Shown here piece after piece: positions 52,725-62,086 of a DNA stretch of 64,000 nt (positions are counted from its first letter, which is position 1; the number at the start of each line of letters is the position of its first letter). The notes beneath the pieces are model-generated. The model searched no databases. It was not told the origin of the DNA and saw nothing but the letters and a program-made list of their open reading frames with translations. The position numbers were made by a program, and so were the translations under genes. Source of the stretch: Cerasicoccus maritimus (GTDB lineage Bacteria > Verrucomicrobiota > Verrucomicrobiia > Opitutales > Cerasicoccaceae); NCBI GenBank assembly GCA_031296935.1, contig JAVDPD010000005.1:186001-250000 (forward strand). The letters run 5' to 3'.

Positions 52725-53557
52725 TATTTTTTCTTTTGCTCTTTTTTGGCGGCTTGGCGGGCGCGGAAACCGCGGTCTTTGCCTTGCTTGCCTTCGACGG
52801 TGAGCCAGGCGAGCAGGGTGGCCAAGTTTTCCGCCGGAGAAAGTGACATTGGGCCCTTGGTTGGGACGTAAACGCGGTGCTCGCAGAGCGGCACGATGCG
52901 TTTGTCGATGCCTTCGGGACGGTCACTAATGATGAGCGCCGGGGAGCGGCCGGGGGCGCGGAGCGGCTTGGGCCAGTTGGGACGGCTGGCACCCGGTCCA
53001 CCAATGCCAATCGACAGAAAATATTGCTCCATGGGTTTAAACAAGGGCACGAGTCGGCCAATCTTATAGCAGCGAATGTGCTCCAGGGCACCTTGGCTGG
53101 CGGAGTAAACCGCGCCATCGATAGGCGCTTGCATCGGCGTATCGGTGATGAGCGCGCGACGCATGTTGAAGCTGACCGCGACCTTGAGCAAGCGCCCGAG
53201 CTCAATGGGGTCGGATACCTGGTCGATGATCAGCAGCGGCTCGCCGCTCTTTTGCCAGTCGACGAGGTGCGAAACCTGAAACTGTGGCTTGAGTGGCGGA
53301 TCGATGAACGCGACGGCGCCTTCGTGGTTCGGGTGTTTGACGACACGGGTCAGGCGGTCGAACGTCTGCGTGGAATACGAACGCTTTTCGTCTGCCAGGT
53401 AAGAGCAGATTTCGCCCATGGGGCCTTGGTTCTCCTCCATGAGCCACAGCTTGCGCAGCGCCTTGGGGCGGTTCTTAAACACGGCGTCAATGGCCGCGCG
53501 TCCGCAGATAATCCAGTCTTCGGCGTGTGGTTCGTCCTGGGAGGTGGGTTGTGTCAT
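52724..53557 (-). CDS. SpoU-family RNA 2'-O-methyltransferase-like protein with altered motifs
   Basis: 277 aa. Layout of the TrmH/RlmB group: an N-terminal substrate-binding domain (CGRAAIDAVFKNRPKALRKLWL) and a C-terminal knot domain, where such enzymes methylate ribose 2'-OH in tRNA or rRNA. The SpoU motifs are degenerate: motif 1 is DQVSDPIELGRLLKVAVSFN, so the usual Asn of the NPHN/DPxN-G block is Glu and the catalytic Arg position is Lys; motif 2 is ISDRPEGIDKRI; motif 3 is TKGPMSLSPAENLATLLAW. It may bind RNA without methylating it, or use an altered site. The C-terminus is Lys/Arg-rich. Confidence 0.8.
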   Translation of the reverse strand: MTQPTSQDEPHAEDWIICGRAAIDAVFKNRPKALRKLWLMEENQGPMGEICSYLADEKRSYSTQTFDRLTRVVKHPNHEGAVAFIDPPLKPQFQVSHLVDWQKSGEPLLIIDQVSDPIELGRLLKVAVSFNMRRALITDTPMQAPIDGAVYSASQGALEHIRCYKIGRLVPLFKPMEQYFLSIGIGGPGASRPNWPKPLRAPGRSPALIISDRPEGIDKRIVPLCEHRVYVPTKGPMSLSPAENLATLLAWLTVEGKQGKDRGFRARQAAKKEQKKK

Positions 53558-53633
53558 GGGAGGGAGTTTGTTGGATTGTGGTCGCCGGACAAGCTCTGTT
53601 TGGCGATTTCATAAGCTGGTTTTGTGCGTTAGT

Positions 53634-54086
53634 TCAGGCCACCAGGGATTGGGCGAACTGCACTGCGCCGCGGGTGAAGCGCCAGTTGAGCAGGTAGTCC
53701 AGCGCAACCAGATTTTGCAGGAGCGCGATTGCCCAAAAGGTAAATTGATAGGCGGTCTTCGAGGTCTTGTGGCGGAATGCACGTTGCGCGACATAGGCTG
53801 CGGGCCAACCACCAGCCAGCTCCAAAAGATGCAGGGTGCTTTCTGGTATGCGCCAAGCGCCGACCTGTGCCTTACGTTTATCCAGGTAATAGACCAGGAT
53901 GGTGGCGATGGAGATAATGGCCAGGTAGCCGGCAAGGTAAGGGTAGCGAACTGCCTGGCTTAGCTTAATGGCTGCCGCGCACGGGAGCACGGATACGACG
54001 ATGGCCACCAAGGCGGTATTGAGCCAGTAGCGTGCTGGGCGGCGGCGAGAGTTGGGATTCCTGTTACGTGGCACGAGGGGACTCAA
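53634..54086 (-). CDS. DUF1294 membrane protein
   Basis: 150 aa. A basic N-terminus, two or three membrane helices (LNTALVAIVVSVLPCAAA, LAGYLAIISIATILVYYL, FTFWAIALLQNLVAL) and the DUF1294 motif DKRKAQVGAWRIPESTLHLLELAGGWPAAYVAQRAFRHKT (shown in part: WRIPESTLHLLELAGGWP). Many relatives carry an N-terminal cold-shock domain; this one does not. The start is TTG at 54086 or GTG at 54074. Role unknown. Confidence 0.83.
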   Translation of the reverse strand: MSPLVPRNRNPNSRRRPARYWLNTALVAIVVSVLPCAAAIKLSQAVRYPYLAGYLAIISIATILVYYLDKRKAQVGAWRIPESTLHLLELAGGWPAAYVAQRAFRHKTSKTAYQFTFWAIALLQNLVALDYLLNWRFTRGAVQFAQSLVA

Positions 54087-54161
54087 GTTACGACAAGCGC
54101 AGGCGTCAAATTTTAAGGCGAGGCTTGTCTTTGGCTGGTTAGCGCCTCAAACAGAAAGCGG

Positions 54162-55436
54162 ATGAGTAAGAAGCCGCAGGACACCCATTCACATCGCAAC
54201 AATACGCCACACGTAGCCATTGTTGGCGGCGGCGCTGCGGGCTTTTTCACGGCCTTGACCGTGGCCGAGTTGAATCCCTCCGCAAAGGTCACCATTTACG
54301 AGAAGGGGCAAAAGTGGCTCGCGAAGGTAAAGATTTCCGGCGGAGGGCGCTGCAACGTCACGCATTCCTGCTTTGATCCCAAGGAGCTCTCGATGCGATA
54401 TCCGCGCGGCGCCCGTGAATTGCGCGCGGCTTTTTACCGGTGGCAACCGCAGGATACGCTGGACTGGTTTGCGGAGCGCGGGGTGAAGATTAAACGCGAA
54501 GAGGACGGCCGGATGTTTCCCGTTACGGATGACTCGCAGACGGTCATTGATTGTTTTCTGAAAACCTCGCAAGAGGCTGGCGTTCAGCGATTGAAAGGCG
54601 TCGGGCTGAAGTCACTCGAGGTGCTCGACGGTGGGGGCTTTGAGTTCGAGCGAACCGATGATCAAGTGGACCGGGCGGACGCCGTTTGCATCGCGACCGG
54701 CTCGCTGAAGGCGTCGTCGTTGGTTCGGTCTCTGGAAGGGCTGAGCCATACCATTGAGCCGCTGGCCCCGTCGCTGTTTGCCTTCAATGTGGCGGACAAG
54801 CGCACGCATGGTTTAGCCGGGCTCTCGGTGCAGGATGCTCAGGTGCAGGTTGTTGGCAGTGGCAAACCGCAGACTGGGCCGATTTTGCTCACGCATCGTG
54901 GCTTCAGCGGGCCCGCGATTTTGCGCCTATCGGCCTGGGAGGCGAGGGCGCTACAGGAGCAAAATTACCATTTCGAAATCGCAATCAACTGGCTCAAGGA
55001 CATGACCGAGAATCAGGTCCGCGAACAGTTTAATCGCCTACGTAAGCGCTCGGGCAAAAATAACGTCCACAGCAAGGTGTTCGACGCCCTGCCGCGCCGT
55101 TTGTGGGAGCGACTGGTGACGGTGTCTGGCATCGGCGAAGACACCCGCTGGGCACAGTTGCCCAAGGATCAGGAAACTACACTGATTAACGAGCTCATCG
55201 ATGGCCGCTACCAAGTCCAAGGGAAGACAACTAACAAGGACGAATTCGTTACGTGCGGAGGCGTTTGCCGCAAGGAGATCGATTGGCGGCGTATGGAGAG
55301 CAAAATCGTGCCCGGACTCCATTTCGCAGGCGAATGCATTGATATCGACGGCATTACTGGGGGCTTTAATTTTCAGGCCGCTTGGACGACAGGGCGCATT
55401 GCTGGAGAGGCAATGGCGGAAGCCTCGTGTGATTAG
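54162..55436 (+). CDS. BaiN/HI0933-family NAD(P)/FAD-dependent oxidoreductase
   Basis: 424-aa flavoprotein. FAD Rossmann motif VAIVGGGAAGFFTALTVAEL, then VTIYEKGQKWLAKVKISGGGRCNVTHSC, the family signature; GVKIKREEDGRMFPVTDDS; the insert domain with ILLTHRGFSGPAILRLSAWEA; and the C-terminal FAD closure FVTCGGVCRKEIDWRRMESK, LHFAGECIDIDGITGGFNFQAAWTTGRIAG. The name reflects a bile-acid reductase member, but most members are of unknown substrate. Start ATG 54162, 75 bases from the divergent DUF1294 gene. Confidence 0.92.
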   Translation: MSKKPQDTHSHRNNTPHVAIVGGGAAGFFTALTVAELNPSAKVTIYEKGQKWLAKVKISGGGRCNVTHSCFDPKELSMRYPRGARELRAAFYRWQPQDTLDWFAERGVKIKREEDGRMFPVTDDSQTVIDCFLKTSQEAGVQRLKGVGLKSLEVLDGGGFEFERTDDQVDRADAVCIATGSLKASSLVRSLEGLSHTIEPLAPSLFAFNVADKRTHGLAGLSVQDAQVQVVGSGKPQTGPILLTHRGFSGPAILRLSAWEARALQEQNYHFEIAINWLKDMTENQVREQFNRLRKRSGKNNVHSKVFDALPRRLWERLVTVSGIGEDTRWAQLPKDQETTLINELIDGRYQVQGKTTNKDEFVTCGGVCRKEIDWRRMESKIVPGLHFAGECIDIDGITGGFNFQAAWTTGRIAGEAMAEASCD

Positions 55437-55961
55437 GCTATTCCGCTCAGAGGGTGAGCTGACTGCTAAAAATTCGACTCGATCCTTGCCTGGAACGCTT
55501 AGGTTTTCTTCCGAACCAAGCTGGTTTCGCGCTGGAACGCCTAGGTTTTGCGCCGGACCGCTTCGGTTTAGGGCTGGATCGTCTAGGTTCGGAGCTGGAT
55601 CGTCTAGGTTTGGCGATAAAACGCTTCGATCCGCCGCCAGAACGCTTAGGCTTCGAGTTGGATAACTGTGGTTTCCATAGAGCGATGTAGCCATCGCTGA
55701 CGGTGCGTGCTGCGCAGCATGTGGTGTCCGCTCACAGTCAGTCGATTGCAGATGGAAAAATGTTGTCGGTTTGTTCGGCCTTGCGGATAGCCCAGCGTAG
55801 CTACGTCCAGCTTTTGGCCGGATACTCGAAACCGCCGAACAAACGCGGCGTTTGGCCGCTTCGTTCCTGCCTTTGGTTGGCTCTGGGTAGTCACATCGCT
55901 TGCGACATAGGCTGTTGTAAATTGACTCGCAGAGTATGGATATTTTTGTAGGTTTCCTTCT
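55437..55961. other. 525-bp intergenic region with a 21-bp tandem array
   Basis: Between the flavoprotein stop and the AraC gene. It contains nine degenerate 21-bp units (55488-55677) and then 285 bp of unmarked sequence with no good gene; frames 55201-55665 (plus) and 55038-55694 (minus) run through the array and into the flavoprotein, and both have repetitive composition. The unmarked part presumably holds the AraC gene promoter. Confidence 0.6.
55488..55677. repeat. tandem array of about nine degenerate 21-bp units
   Basis: Units begin at 55488, 55509, 55531, 55552, 55573, 55594, 55615, 55636 and 55657. The two best-matched are GCTGGATCGTCTAGGTTCGG and GCTGGATCGTCTAGGTTTGG, each plus one base. 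Shared words are GCTGGA at the left and CGTCTAGGTT or CGCTTAGGTT in the middle. Divergence among units is high, so it is old or under weak constraint. Both strands are open here as seven-residue repeats. Confidence 0.7.
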
Positions 55962-56804
55962 ATGGCCAAACTCGCTCTAGAGCTTTCTCTGCAGGTTAAG
56001 GAATCGCGCTATCTGTCGCTGACCAGGAAGCCTAAGCAGGATGGTGTTTTTTACGCGGGTTTTGAGGTGTGTGCGCCGGACTTCTTGATCGACCGCGAAA
56101 ATTTCCCATTCTGGATGTTGGAATACATCAGCGAAGGGCAGGGGGAGATGCGCGTGCGCGGCAAAAAGCACCAGCTGGGCGCGGGGTCGTTGATTTGCTA
56201 CGGGCCAGGGATCCCGATTTATTTTCATAACCGCGCTGACCATCCCTTTCATAAATACTTTTTCTGCCGGACAGACGGCGCATTTCCGGATCGTTGGCGG
56301 CAATGTGGGCTCACGCCCGGTTCGGTGAATACGCTGTCGCTGGGCAGTCCGTTTTGCGCGGTGATGGACCAGCTCATTTTTGACGGCGCTCAGGGCTATG
56401 CGGAAAAGGTTCAGACTCTCAATTCGCTTGAGCTTATTCTGACGAGCTACATTCGGCGGGATTTATCCAAGGAAAAAACTAATACCGATGGCCCTGCGCA
56501 GGTGTATGAGATTGCCATGCGCGTGCTCAACGAAGAGTACCGCGAGATCAACTCTTTGGCCGAATTGGCGGACCGTACGGGTTACGGCTCGGAGTATTTG
56601 TGCCGCATTTTTAAACGCTACCACAACGAATCGCCCTATCAGGCGCTCTTGCGTATGAAAATGAATGAGGCGTTTCGTCAACTAAAGGATGGTCGGCTTC
56701 GTGTGATGGACATCGCTCAGCAGGTCGGTTTTGACGATCCATTGCACTTTTCCCGCGTCTTCAAAAAGACGATGGGCATGCCGCCAAGCATGGTGAATGG
56801 CTGA
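55962..56804 (+). CDS. AraC-family transcriptional regulator
   Basis: 280 aa. N-terminal cupin-type ligand domain (LDRENFPFWMLEYISEGQGEMRVRGKKHQLGAGSLICYGPGIP) and a C-terminal pair of helix-turn-helix motifs (INSLAELADRTGYGSEYLCRIFKRYHNESPYQALLRMKMN, then MDIAQQVGFDDPLHFSRVFKKTMGMPPSM, here named only by their ends). The AraC signature GFDDPLHFSRVFKKTMGMPP is present. Likely responds to a sugar and controls nearby or distant catabolic genes. No obvious partner gene is adjacent, and it is followed by a long leader region. Confidence 0.9.
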   Translation: MAKLALELSLQVKESRYLSLTRKPKQDGVFYAGFEVCAPDFLIDRENFPFWMLEYISEGQGEMRVRGKKHQLGAGSLICYGPGIPIYFHNRADHPFHKYFFCRTDGAFPDRWRQCGLTPGSVNTLSLGSPFCAVMDQLIFDGAQGYAEKVQTLNSLELILTSYIRRDLSKEKTNTDGPAQVYEIAMRVLNEEYREINSLAELADRTGYGSEYLCRIFKRYHNESPYQALLRMKMNEAFRQLKDGRLRVMDIAQQVGFDDPLHFSRVFKKTMGMPPSMVNG

Positions 56805-57210
56805 ACCTTTGTCGGCCAAAAATCCTACTAACTAGCGGGAAATCAGCCTGTTGTGACTTTTGCGTTTGGAGGGCTCTTGATTTTAGCGCTTATCGTCCGG
56901 CTATGTTGAACACAGTGCTTCTACTTGGTTCTGATTTATGCGAAAACGAACACGGTGAAGAACTGAAGTATGAAATTTATTCATACTGCTAATATTCAGT
57001 AGTTTATGCAAAAATTAGTATTGACGAGACAGCCTTGTGAAATTCACGTTACGCGGCTTTTTTTAGTGGATTGTTAGACGCATAAGCATACGAACAATCG
57101 CCTATTTCACTCAACGACTTTACTAACTCTAAATCCCATCCAAATACTACCCAATATGTGTTTAACAGCGATACATGTTTTGGGGCGTTAACTGCTTTTT
57201 AGACAGCGAT
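56805..57210. other. 406-bp AT-rich leader before the transglutaminase gene
   Basis: No gene seen. It is clearly more AT-rich than the flanking genes. TTGACG near 57022 and AT-rich words after it could be promoter parts, but no convincing -10 box at the right spacing is seen. No repeat of the families above. Confidence 0.4.
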
Positions 57211-60200
57211 ATGGCTATCGACGTCAAACTTTTCCACCGGACTTCCTACCGCTATGACCACCTGGTGACGATGGGGCCCCAAGTTGTGCGTTTGCGCCCT
57301 GCGCCGCACTGCCGCTCCGAGATCGTTTCCTACTCGATGCGCATTGAGCCCGAGGGCCAATGGGTCAACTGGCAACAGGACCCCTTCAGCAACTATTTGG
57401 CCCGCGTCGCCTTTCCCGAGAAGACCGACCTGTTCGAGGTGATCGTCGACCTGACGGTCCGCATGGAGGCGTTCAACCCGTTCGACTTCTTCCTCGACAC
57501 CAATGCCGAGCATTACCCGATCGAGTACAGCGAGGCCACCGAGCACGATCTAAAGCCGTACTTGAAAACGGAAAAGCCCGGCCCACTCCTCAAGAAGTGG
57601 GTCGACTCCGTTGACCGTAGCAAAAAGCAGACGATCGACTTCCTCGTTGAGCTGAATCAGCGCATCAACAGCGAGCTGAAATACACGCTGCGCATGGACC
57701 CGGGCGTCCAAGAGCCCGAAGAAACCCTAGAGCTCGGCATCGGTTCCTGCCGCGACTTTACGTGGTTGTTCGTCAACATCTTGCGCCACCTGGGCATTGC
57801 CGCGCGTTTCACGTCCGGCTACTCGATCCAACTGCGCGCGGACGAAAAGGCCATCGACGGTCCGTCCGGTGTTGAAGAGGACATTTGCGACCTGCACGCC
57901 TGGACCGAAGTTTACCTGCCGGGCGCTGGCTGGGTCGGCCTCGACTCGACTTCCGGCCTGTTCTGCGGCGAAGGCCACATTCCGCTGGCCGCGACTCCAG
58001 ACCCGCGCACCGCAGCGCCGATCACCGGCGGTTTCTCGGTCGACGAGGGCCAGAAGGTCAAGGACGAGTTCGAGCACGAAATGTGGATTCAGCGCGTGCA
58101 CGAGACGCCGCGTGTGACTTATCCCTACAACGACGAGCAGTGGAAAGACATCGTCGAGCTGGGCACCGAGATCGACAAGGACATGGACGCCAAGGACATC
58201 CGCCTGACTATGGGTGGCGAGCCGACCTTCGTGTCCATCGACGACTTTGAGAGCGAAGAGTGGACCATTTCCGCCGTCGGGCTCGACAAGCGCAATAAGT
58301 CCGAAGACTTGCTTAAGCGCCTCTTCGCGAAGTATGGCAAGGGCGGCTTCCTGCACTACGGTCAGGGCAAGTGGTATCCGAGCGAGTCGCTGCCGCGCTG
58401 GTCTTACTCCTGCATCTGGCGCAAGGACGGCCAAACGATTTGGAAGGACCCCGCGCTTTTGGCGGACCTCCGTAAGGACTACGGCTTCACCGAGGTCGAG
58501 TCGCGCACGTTCATGAATCTCCTTTGCGAGAAGCTGAACCTCGACCCGAACATGGCCATGGACGGCTATGAAGACGCCTGGTATTACATGTGGCGCGAGC
58601 GCCGCTTGCCGACCAACGTCAACCCGCTGCAAAACAAAATCGAAGACGTGGAAGAGCGCACGCGCTTGGCCAAGGTCTTCGAGCAGGGGCTGAAGAAGGT
58701 CATCGGCTGCGCCTTGCCGATCGAGCGCGGCTGGGTCAATGGCCGCTACGCATGGTTGACCGGTCCGTGGTTCCTGCGCCCGGAAACGTTGTTCCTCTTC
58801 CCGGGTGACTCGCCCATGGGCCTACGTCTGCCGCTGGACTCCATGCCTTGGCAAGCGCCGACGGACTACCGCTTCATGGGTGAAGCGCCGATGCCGGAAG
58901 ACGCGCCGCCGCTGCCGGACTACGATGCGCTGGCCAGCCAATACCGCCGCGATGGCGCCTCCGCAGGTGACCTGGGCAGCGGTCCGCATTCCCGCGCTGG
59001 TGGTCTGCAAAACGTTCCCCAGAGCGACCGATTTGATCCGTGGGAAGACTACATGCGCCGCTTTGGTCCGGGGAAATCTTTTGGCGCGACCCCCGGCACT
59101 TGGCAAATCCCAGTCCACATGCGCCCGCGTCCGGAGACGATGCAGCGCCCGGACACCACGCCGCTGGACAACACCACCGCGCCGTGGATCATCCGCACCG
59201 CACTTTGCGTAGAGGCGCGCGAGGGCAACTTGTTTGTCTTCATGCCGCCGACACCGTCGATCGAAGACTACATCGACCTGTTGACCGCCATTGAAACAAC
59301 CGCTGGCGAGCTCAACATGCCGGTCGTGATCGAAGGCTACCTGCCGCCGCTCGACCGCCGTTTGGACAGCATCAAGATCACCCCGGACCCCGGCGTGGTC
59401 GAAGTCAACGTGCAGCCTTCCAGCGACTGGGCGCACCTCGTCGAAAAGACGGAGTTCCTTTACGAAGCCGCGAAGCACTGCCGCCTTGGCGCGAACAAGT
59501 TCGACCAGGATGGCACGCACACCGGCACCGGCGGGGGCAACCACATTGTCTGCGGTGGCGACTTGCCCAAGGATTCACCCATCCTGCGCAACCCGAAGCT
59601 CTTGTCCTCGCTGATCGCCTACTGGCACCAGCACCCGTCGCTCAGCTACGTGTTCAGCGGCAAGTTCATTGGGCCGACTTCGCAGGCGCCGCGTATCGAT
59701 GAAGCGCGCAATGACTCGCTTTACGAAATGGAAATCGCGATGCGCGAACTCGACGCGCAGATGCAAAACGGCAAGCAATGCCCGCCATGGCTCGTCGACC
59801 GCATCTTCCGCAACTTGCTGACCGACTTGACCGGTAACACCCACCGCGCCGAGTTCTGCATCGACAAGCTTTACTCGCCGGACAGCTATACGGGCCGCCT
59901 GGGTCTGCTGGAAATGCGTGGCTACGAAATGCCGCCGCACGCCCGCATGTCGCTCACGCAGCACCTGCTGCTCCGCGCGCTGATCAACCGCTTCTGGGAC
60001 AACCCCTACGAGCCGGAGCGCCTCGTCCGCTGGGGCACCCAGCTGCACGACCGCTGGATGCTGCCGCACTGGAATTTCCGCGACTTCAGCGAAGTGCTGG
60101 AAGACCTTAAGGAGTGGGGCATGCCGTTCAACATCGACTGGTTTGCGCCGCATTTGGAGTTCCGCTTCCCGAAGTTTGGCGAAGTGAGCTACAACGGTAT

Positions 60201-60726
60201 GCGCATGGAAATCCGCCAGGCGCTCGAGCCTTGGCTGACCCTCGGCGAAGAGGCCACGGGGCAGGGCACCGCGCGCTACGTGGACTCCTCGGTCGAGCGC
60301 GTTCAGGTGAAGATCGAAAACTTCATCCCCGAGCGCTACGCCCTGTATTGCAACGGCTACAAGGTGCCGCTCAGCCCCGGTGGCGTGGAAGGCGAATACG
60401 TTGCTGGCGTGCGTTTCCGCGCATGGCAGCCGCCTTCGGCCCTGCACCCGACGATCACCATCGATTCTCCGCTCACCTTTGACCTCGTCGACACCTGGAA
60501 CAACACTAGCCTAGGCGGTTGCCGTCACCACATCACCCACCCGGGTGGCCGTGGCTACGACGACTTCCCGGTCAACGCCCTCGCGGCGGAAAGCCGTCGC
60601 CTCAGCCGTTTTGAGAAGATCGGCCACACGCCCGGCGCTCAAACGATGCCGCGCCGCGAGAAGCACTCCATCGATTTCCCGATGACGCTCGACCTGCGCC
60701 AACCCCAAACCCTCAGCAACCTCTAA
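57211..60726 (+). CDS. transglutaminase-like protein with DUF2126
   Basis: About 1171 aa from ATG 57211. Residues 1-290 are a bacterial transglutaminase: N-domain FHRTSYRYDHLVTMGPQVVRLRPAP, and catalytic core with Cys180 in GIGSCRDFTW, His229 in DLHAWTEVYL and Asp245 in GLDSTSG, so the triad is intact. The remaining ~880 residues are the DUF2126 domain (LTMGGEPTFVSIDD, LLKRLFAKYGKGGFLHYGQGKWYPSE, HTGTGGGNHIVCGG, GNTHRAEFCIDKLYSPD, VERVQVKIENFIPERY). These proteins usually occur with DUF403 and circularly permuted ATP-grasp genes and are proposed to make or process an amide-linked peptide or polymer; those partners are not seen here. No signal peptide; cytoplasmic. Confidence 0.93.
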   Translation: MAIDVKLFHRTSYRYDHLVTMGPQVVRLRPAPHCRSEIVSYSMRIEPEGQWVNWQQDPFSNYLARVAFPEKTDLFEVIVDLTVRMEAFNPFDFFLDTNAEHYPIEYSEATEHDLKPYLKTEKPGPLLKKWVDSVDRSKKQTIDFLVELNQRINSELKYTLRMDPGVQEPEETLELGIGSCRDFTWLFVNILRHLGIAARFTSGYSIQLRADEKAIDGPSGVEEDICDLHAWTEVYLPGAGWVGLDSTSGLFCGEGHIPLAATPDPRTAAPITGGFSVDEGQKVKDEFEHEMWIQRVHETPRVTYPYNDEQWKDIVELGTEIDKDMDAKDIRLTMGGEPTFVSIDDFESEEWTISAVGLDKRNKSEDLLKRLFAKYGKGGFLHYGQGKWYPSESLPRWSYSCIWRKDGQTIWKDPALLADLRKDYGFTEVESRTFMNLLCEKLNLDPNMAMDGYEDAWYYMWRERRLPTNVNPLQNKIEDVEERTRLAKVFEQGLKKVIGCALPIERGWVNGRYAWLTGPWFLRPETLFLFPGDSPMGLRLPLDSMPWQAPTDYRFMGEAPMPEDAPPLPDYDALASQYRRDGASAGDLGSGPHSRAGGLQNVPQSDRFDPWEDYMRRFGPGKSFGATPGTWQIPVHMRPRPETMQRPDTTPLDNTTAPWIIRTALCVEAREGNLFVFMPPTPSIEDYIDLLTAIETTAGELNMPVVIEGYLPPLDRRLDSIKITPDPGVVEVNVQPSSDWAHLVEKTEFLYEAAKHCRLGANKFDQDGTHTGTGGGNHIVCGGDLPKDSPILRNPKLLSSLIAYWHQHPSLSYVFSGKFIGPTSQAPRIDEARNDSLYEMEIAMRELDAQMQNGKQCPPWLVDRIFRNLLTDLTGNTHRAEFCIDKLYSPDSYTGRLGLLEMRGYEMPPHARMSLTQHLLLRALINRFWDNPYEPERLVRWGTQLHDRWMLPHWNFRDFSEVLEDLKEWGMPFNIDWFAPHLEFRFPKFGEVSYNGMRMEIRQALEPWLTLGEEATGQGTARYVDSSVERVQVKIENFIPERYALYCNGYKVPLSPGGVEGEYVAGVRFRAWQPPSALHPTITIDSPLTFDLVDTWNNTSLGGCRHHITHPGGRGYDDFPVNALAAESRRLSRFEKIGHTPGAQTMPRREKHSIDFPMTLDLRQPQTLSNL

Positions 60727-60735
60727 CTATTTTTT

Positions 60736-60834
60736 ACCGCAGAGCACGCGAAGGCGCGGAGAGCGCAGAGGAGTTCCTCATATTATTTGAATTTTTAGTC
60801 TCTGCGCTCTCCGCGCCTCCGCGAGCTCTGCGGT
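60736..60834. repeat. large hairpin, 35-bp arms
   Basis: ACCGCAGAGCACGCGAAGGC and onward (60736-60770) pairs with its reverse complement at 60800-60834 with two mismatches around a 29-base AT-rich loop. Sequences built on ACCGCAGAG/CTCTGCGGT are frequent dispersed repeats in several phyla. It begins 10 bases after the transglutaminase stop, so may terminate its transcript. Confidence 0.75.
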
Positions 60835-60955
60835 ATATCGCCACGCATACCCTCACTTCCACAGAACAATCTTTTTAGGCTGATCCTCAACAAACCATCA
60901 TTGTACTAACTACCGGGTTAATCGCAGTCTCAGCCTATAGAAAACCCAAACGATA

Positions 60956-62059
60956 ATGATCACAAGCAGCAGAAAATCCCAAGAAAGTGGCTTCCAGTTC
61001 GGCGGCCACAGCAGTGTTGTCATCAATGGTGACAGCGCTTCCATCTATGTTGGCCGTCTGGACAACTACGGCGAAGCCAGCACCCCGCGTTTGCAGGTAT
61101 GGGCCCTCTATGGTGCTCCGACCGGCGACGAAATCGACGGTGTGCTTCTCGCCGAAGCCGAAACCCAGGCCCTCTACGGTGGCTACTATCTCGAATTCAT
61201 TTCCCTCGACGCAGTCCTCGCCGACAGCGTGCGCGGCCTTTACACGATTGCGCTCGTCGTGACGCGCGCCGGCGAGTCCGGCTCTTACGACGATATCGTG
61301 GTGATGCCCGACCTCGTGGACTTCTACCACCCGCAGCTCATCCAGCCTGCAGCCGCCAAGCTCAGCAGCGATGGTTTCTCGGCTTCGGTGGCTGGCGTCA
61401 GCAATCCCCGCACTTCCGGCAACGCCAGCGGCTCCCTCGTGGTTGAGCTCTGGGCCATGTCCGACAAGAACGGCTTCACCGGCAGCGATTTCCACCTCGG
61501 CGGTGTCGAATACATCTCCGCTCAAGGCGGCGAAGTCTCCACCAGCATCGAGTTCAATGGTTACCCGAACTACCCGACGGGCAAGTTCTTCCCGGCCATC
61601 GTTCTGCGCGAATGGACCCCGGCTGGCTACCTCGTGCGTGACCGCATCGTTGGTGAAAACGCCCTCGAGTTCCCGCCGCAGCTCAATGCAGTTGCCGACG
61701 CCTTCAATGCGCCCGTCGCTCAAGTGACCGCTAAGGTGGTTGCACAGGAGCCGACCCTCGCCAAGGCTGCCCTCAAGGACGGTCCTACGCAGGAGAAGAA
61801 GGTTGCCGTCACTAAGAAGGTTGCCGCACCGGCCGCCAAGAAGGAAGAAGCCAAGCCCGCCGCCAAGGCCGAGCCCAAGAAGGCTGAAGTAAAGGCTGCT
61901 CCGGCCAAGGCAGAGTCCAAGAAGGTTGAAGCCAAGTCCCCGGCCAAGGCTGAACCGAAGACGGAAGCTGCCAAGCCTGCCGCCAAGAAGGCCGCGAAGA
62001 AGGCCGCAGCGAAAAAGTCCTCGATCAAGAAGGCTTCGAAGGCCTCCAAGAAGAAGTAA
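60956..62059 (+). CDS. protein with duplicated beta domain and histone-H1-like Lys/Ala/Pro tail
   Basis: 367 aa. Two similar beta-rich domains: residues about 25-110 (SASIYVGRLDNYGEAST, LQVWALYGAP, YYLEFISL) and about 140-230 (SASVAGVSNPRTSGNAS, LVVELWAMSD, VEYISAQGG), which align in order and suggest an internal duplication. From about 255 the protein is a Lys/Ala/Pro/Glu-rich repeat tail (PAAKKEEAKPAAKAEPKKAE and similar), like bacterial H1-type DNA-binding tails. No signal peptide. It follows the transglutaminase after 229 bp and has a terminator after its stop. The tail predicts nucleic-acid binding or a substrate rich in Lys, which is of interest next to a transglutaminase; both ideas are inference. 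Confidence 0.75.
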   Translation: MITSSRKSQESGFQFGGHSSVVINGDSASIYVGRLDNYGEASTPRLQVWALYGAPTGDEIDGVLLAEAETQALYGGYYLEFISLDAVLADSVRGLYTIALVVTRAGESGSYDDIVVMPDLVDFYHPQLIQPAAAKLSSDGFSASVAGVSNPRTSGNASGSLVVELWAMSDKNGFTGSDFHLGGVEYISAQGGEVSTSIEFNGYPNYPTGKFFPAIVLREWTPAGYLVRDRIVGENALEFPPQLNAVADAFNAPVAQVTAKVVAQEPTLAKAALKDGPTQEKKVAVTKKVAAPAAKKEEAKPAAKAEPKKAEVKAAPAKAESKKVEAKSPAKAEPKTEAAKPAAKKAAKKAAAKKSSIKKASKASKKK

Positions 62060-62086
62060 GCTTCTTGCCAGGTCACTTTAACCATT

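Noticed and set aside
55038..55694. 218-aa minus-strand frame with NLDDPA-type heptads
   Set aside because: Overlaps the flavoprotein gene in antisense; the heptads come from the 21-bp DNA array. Both strands are open, so coding is not supported.
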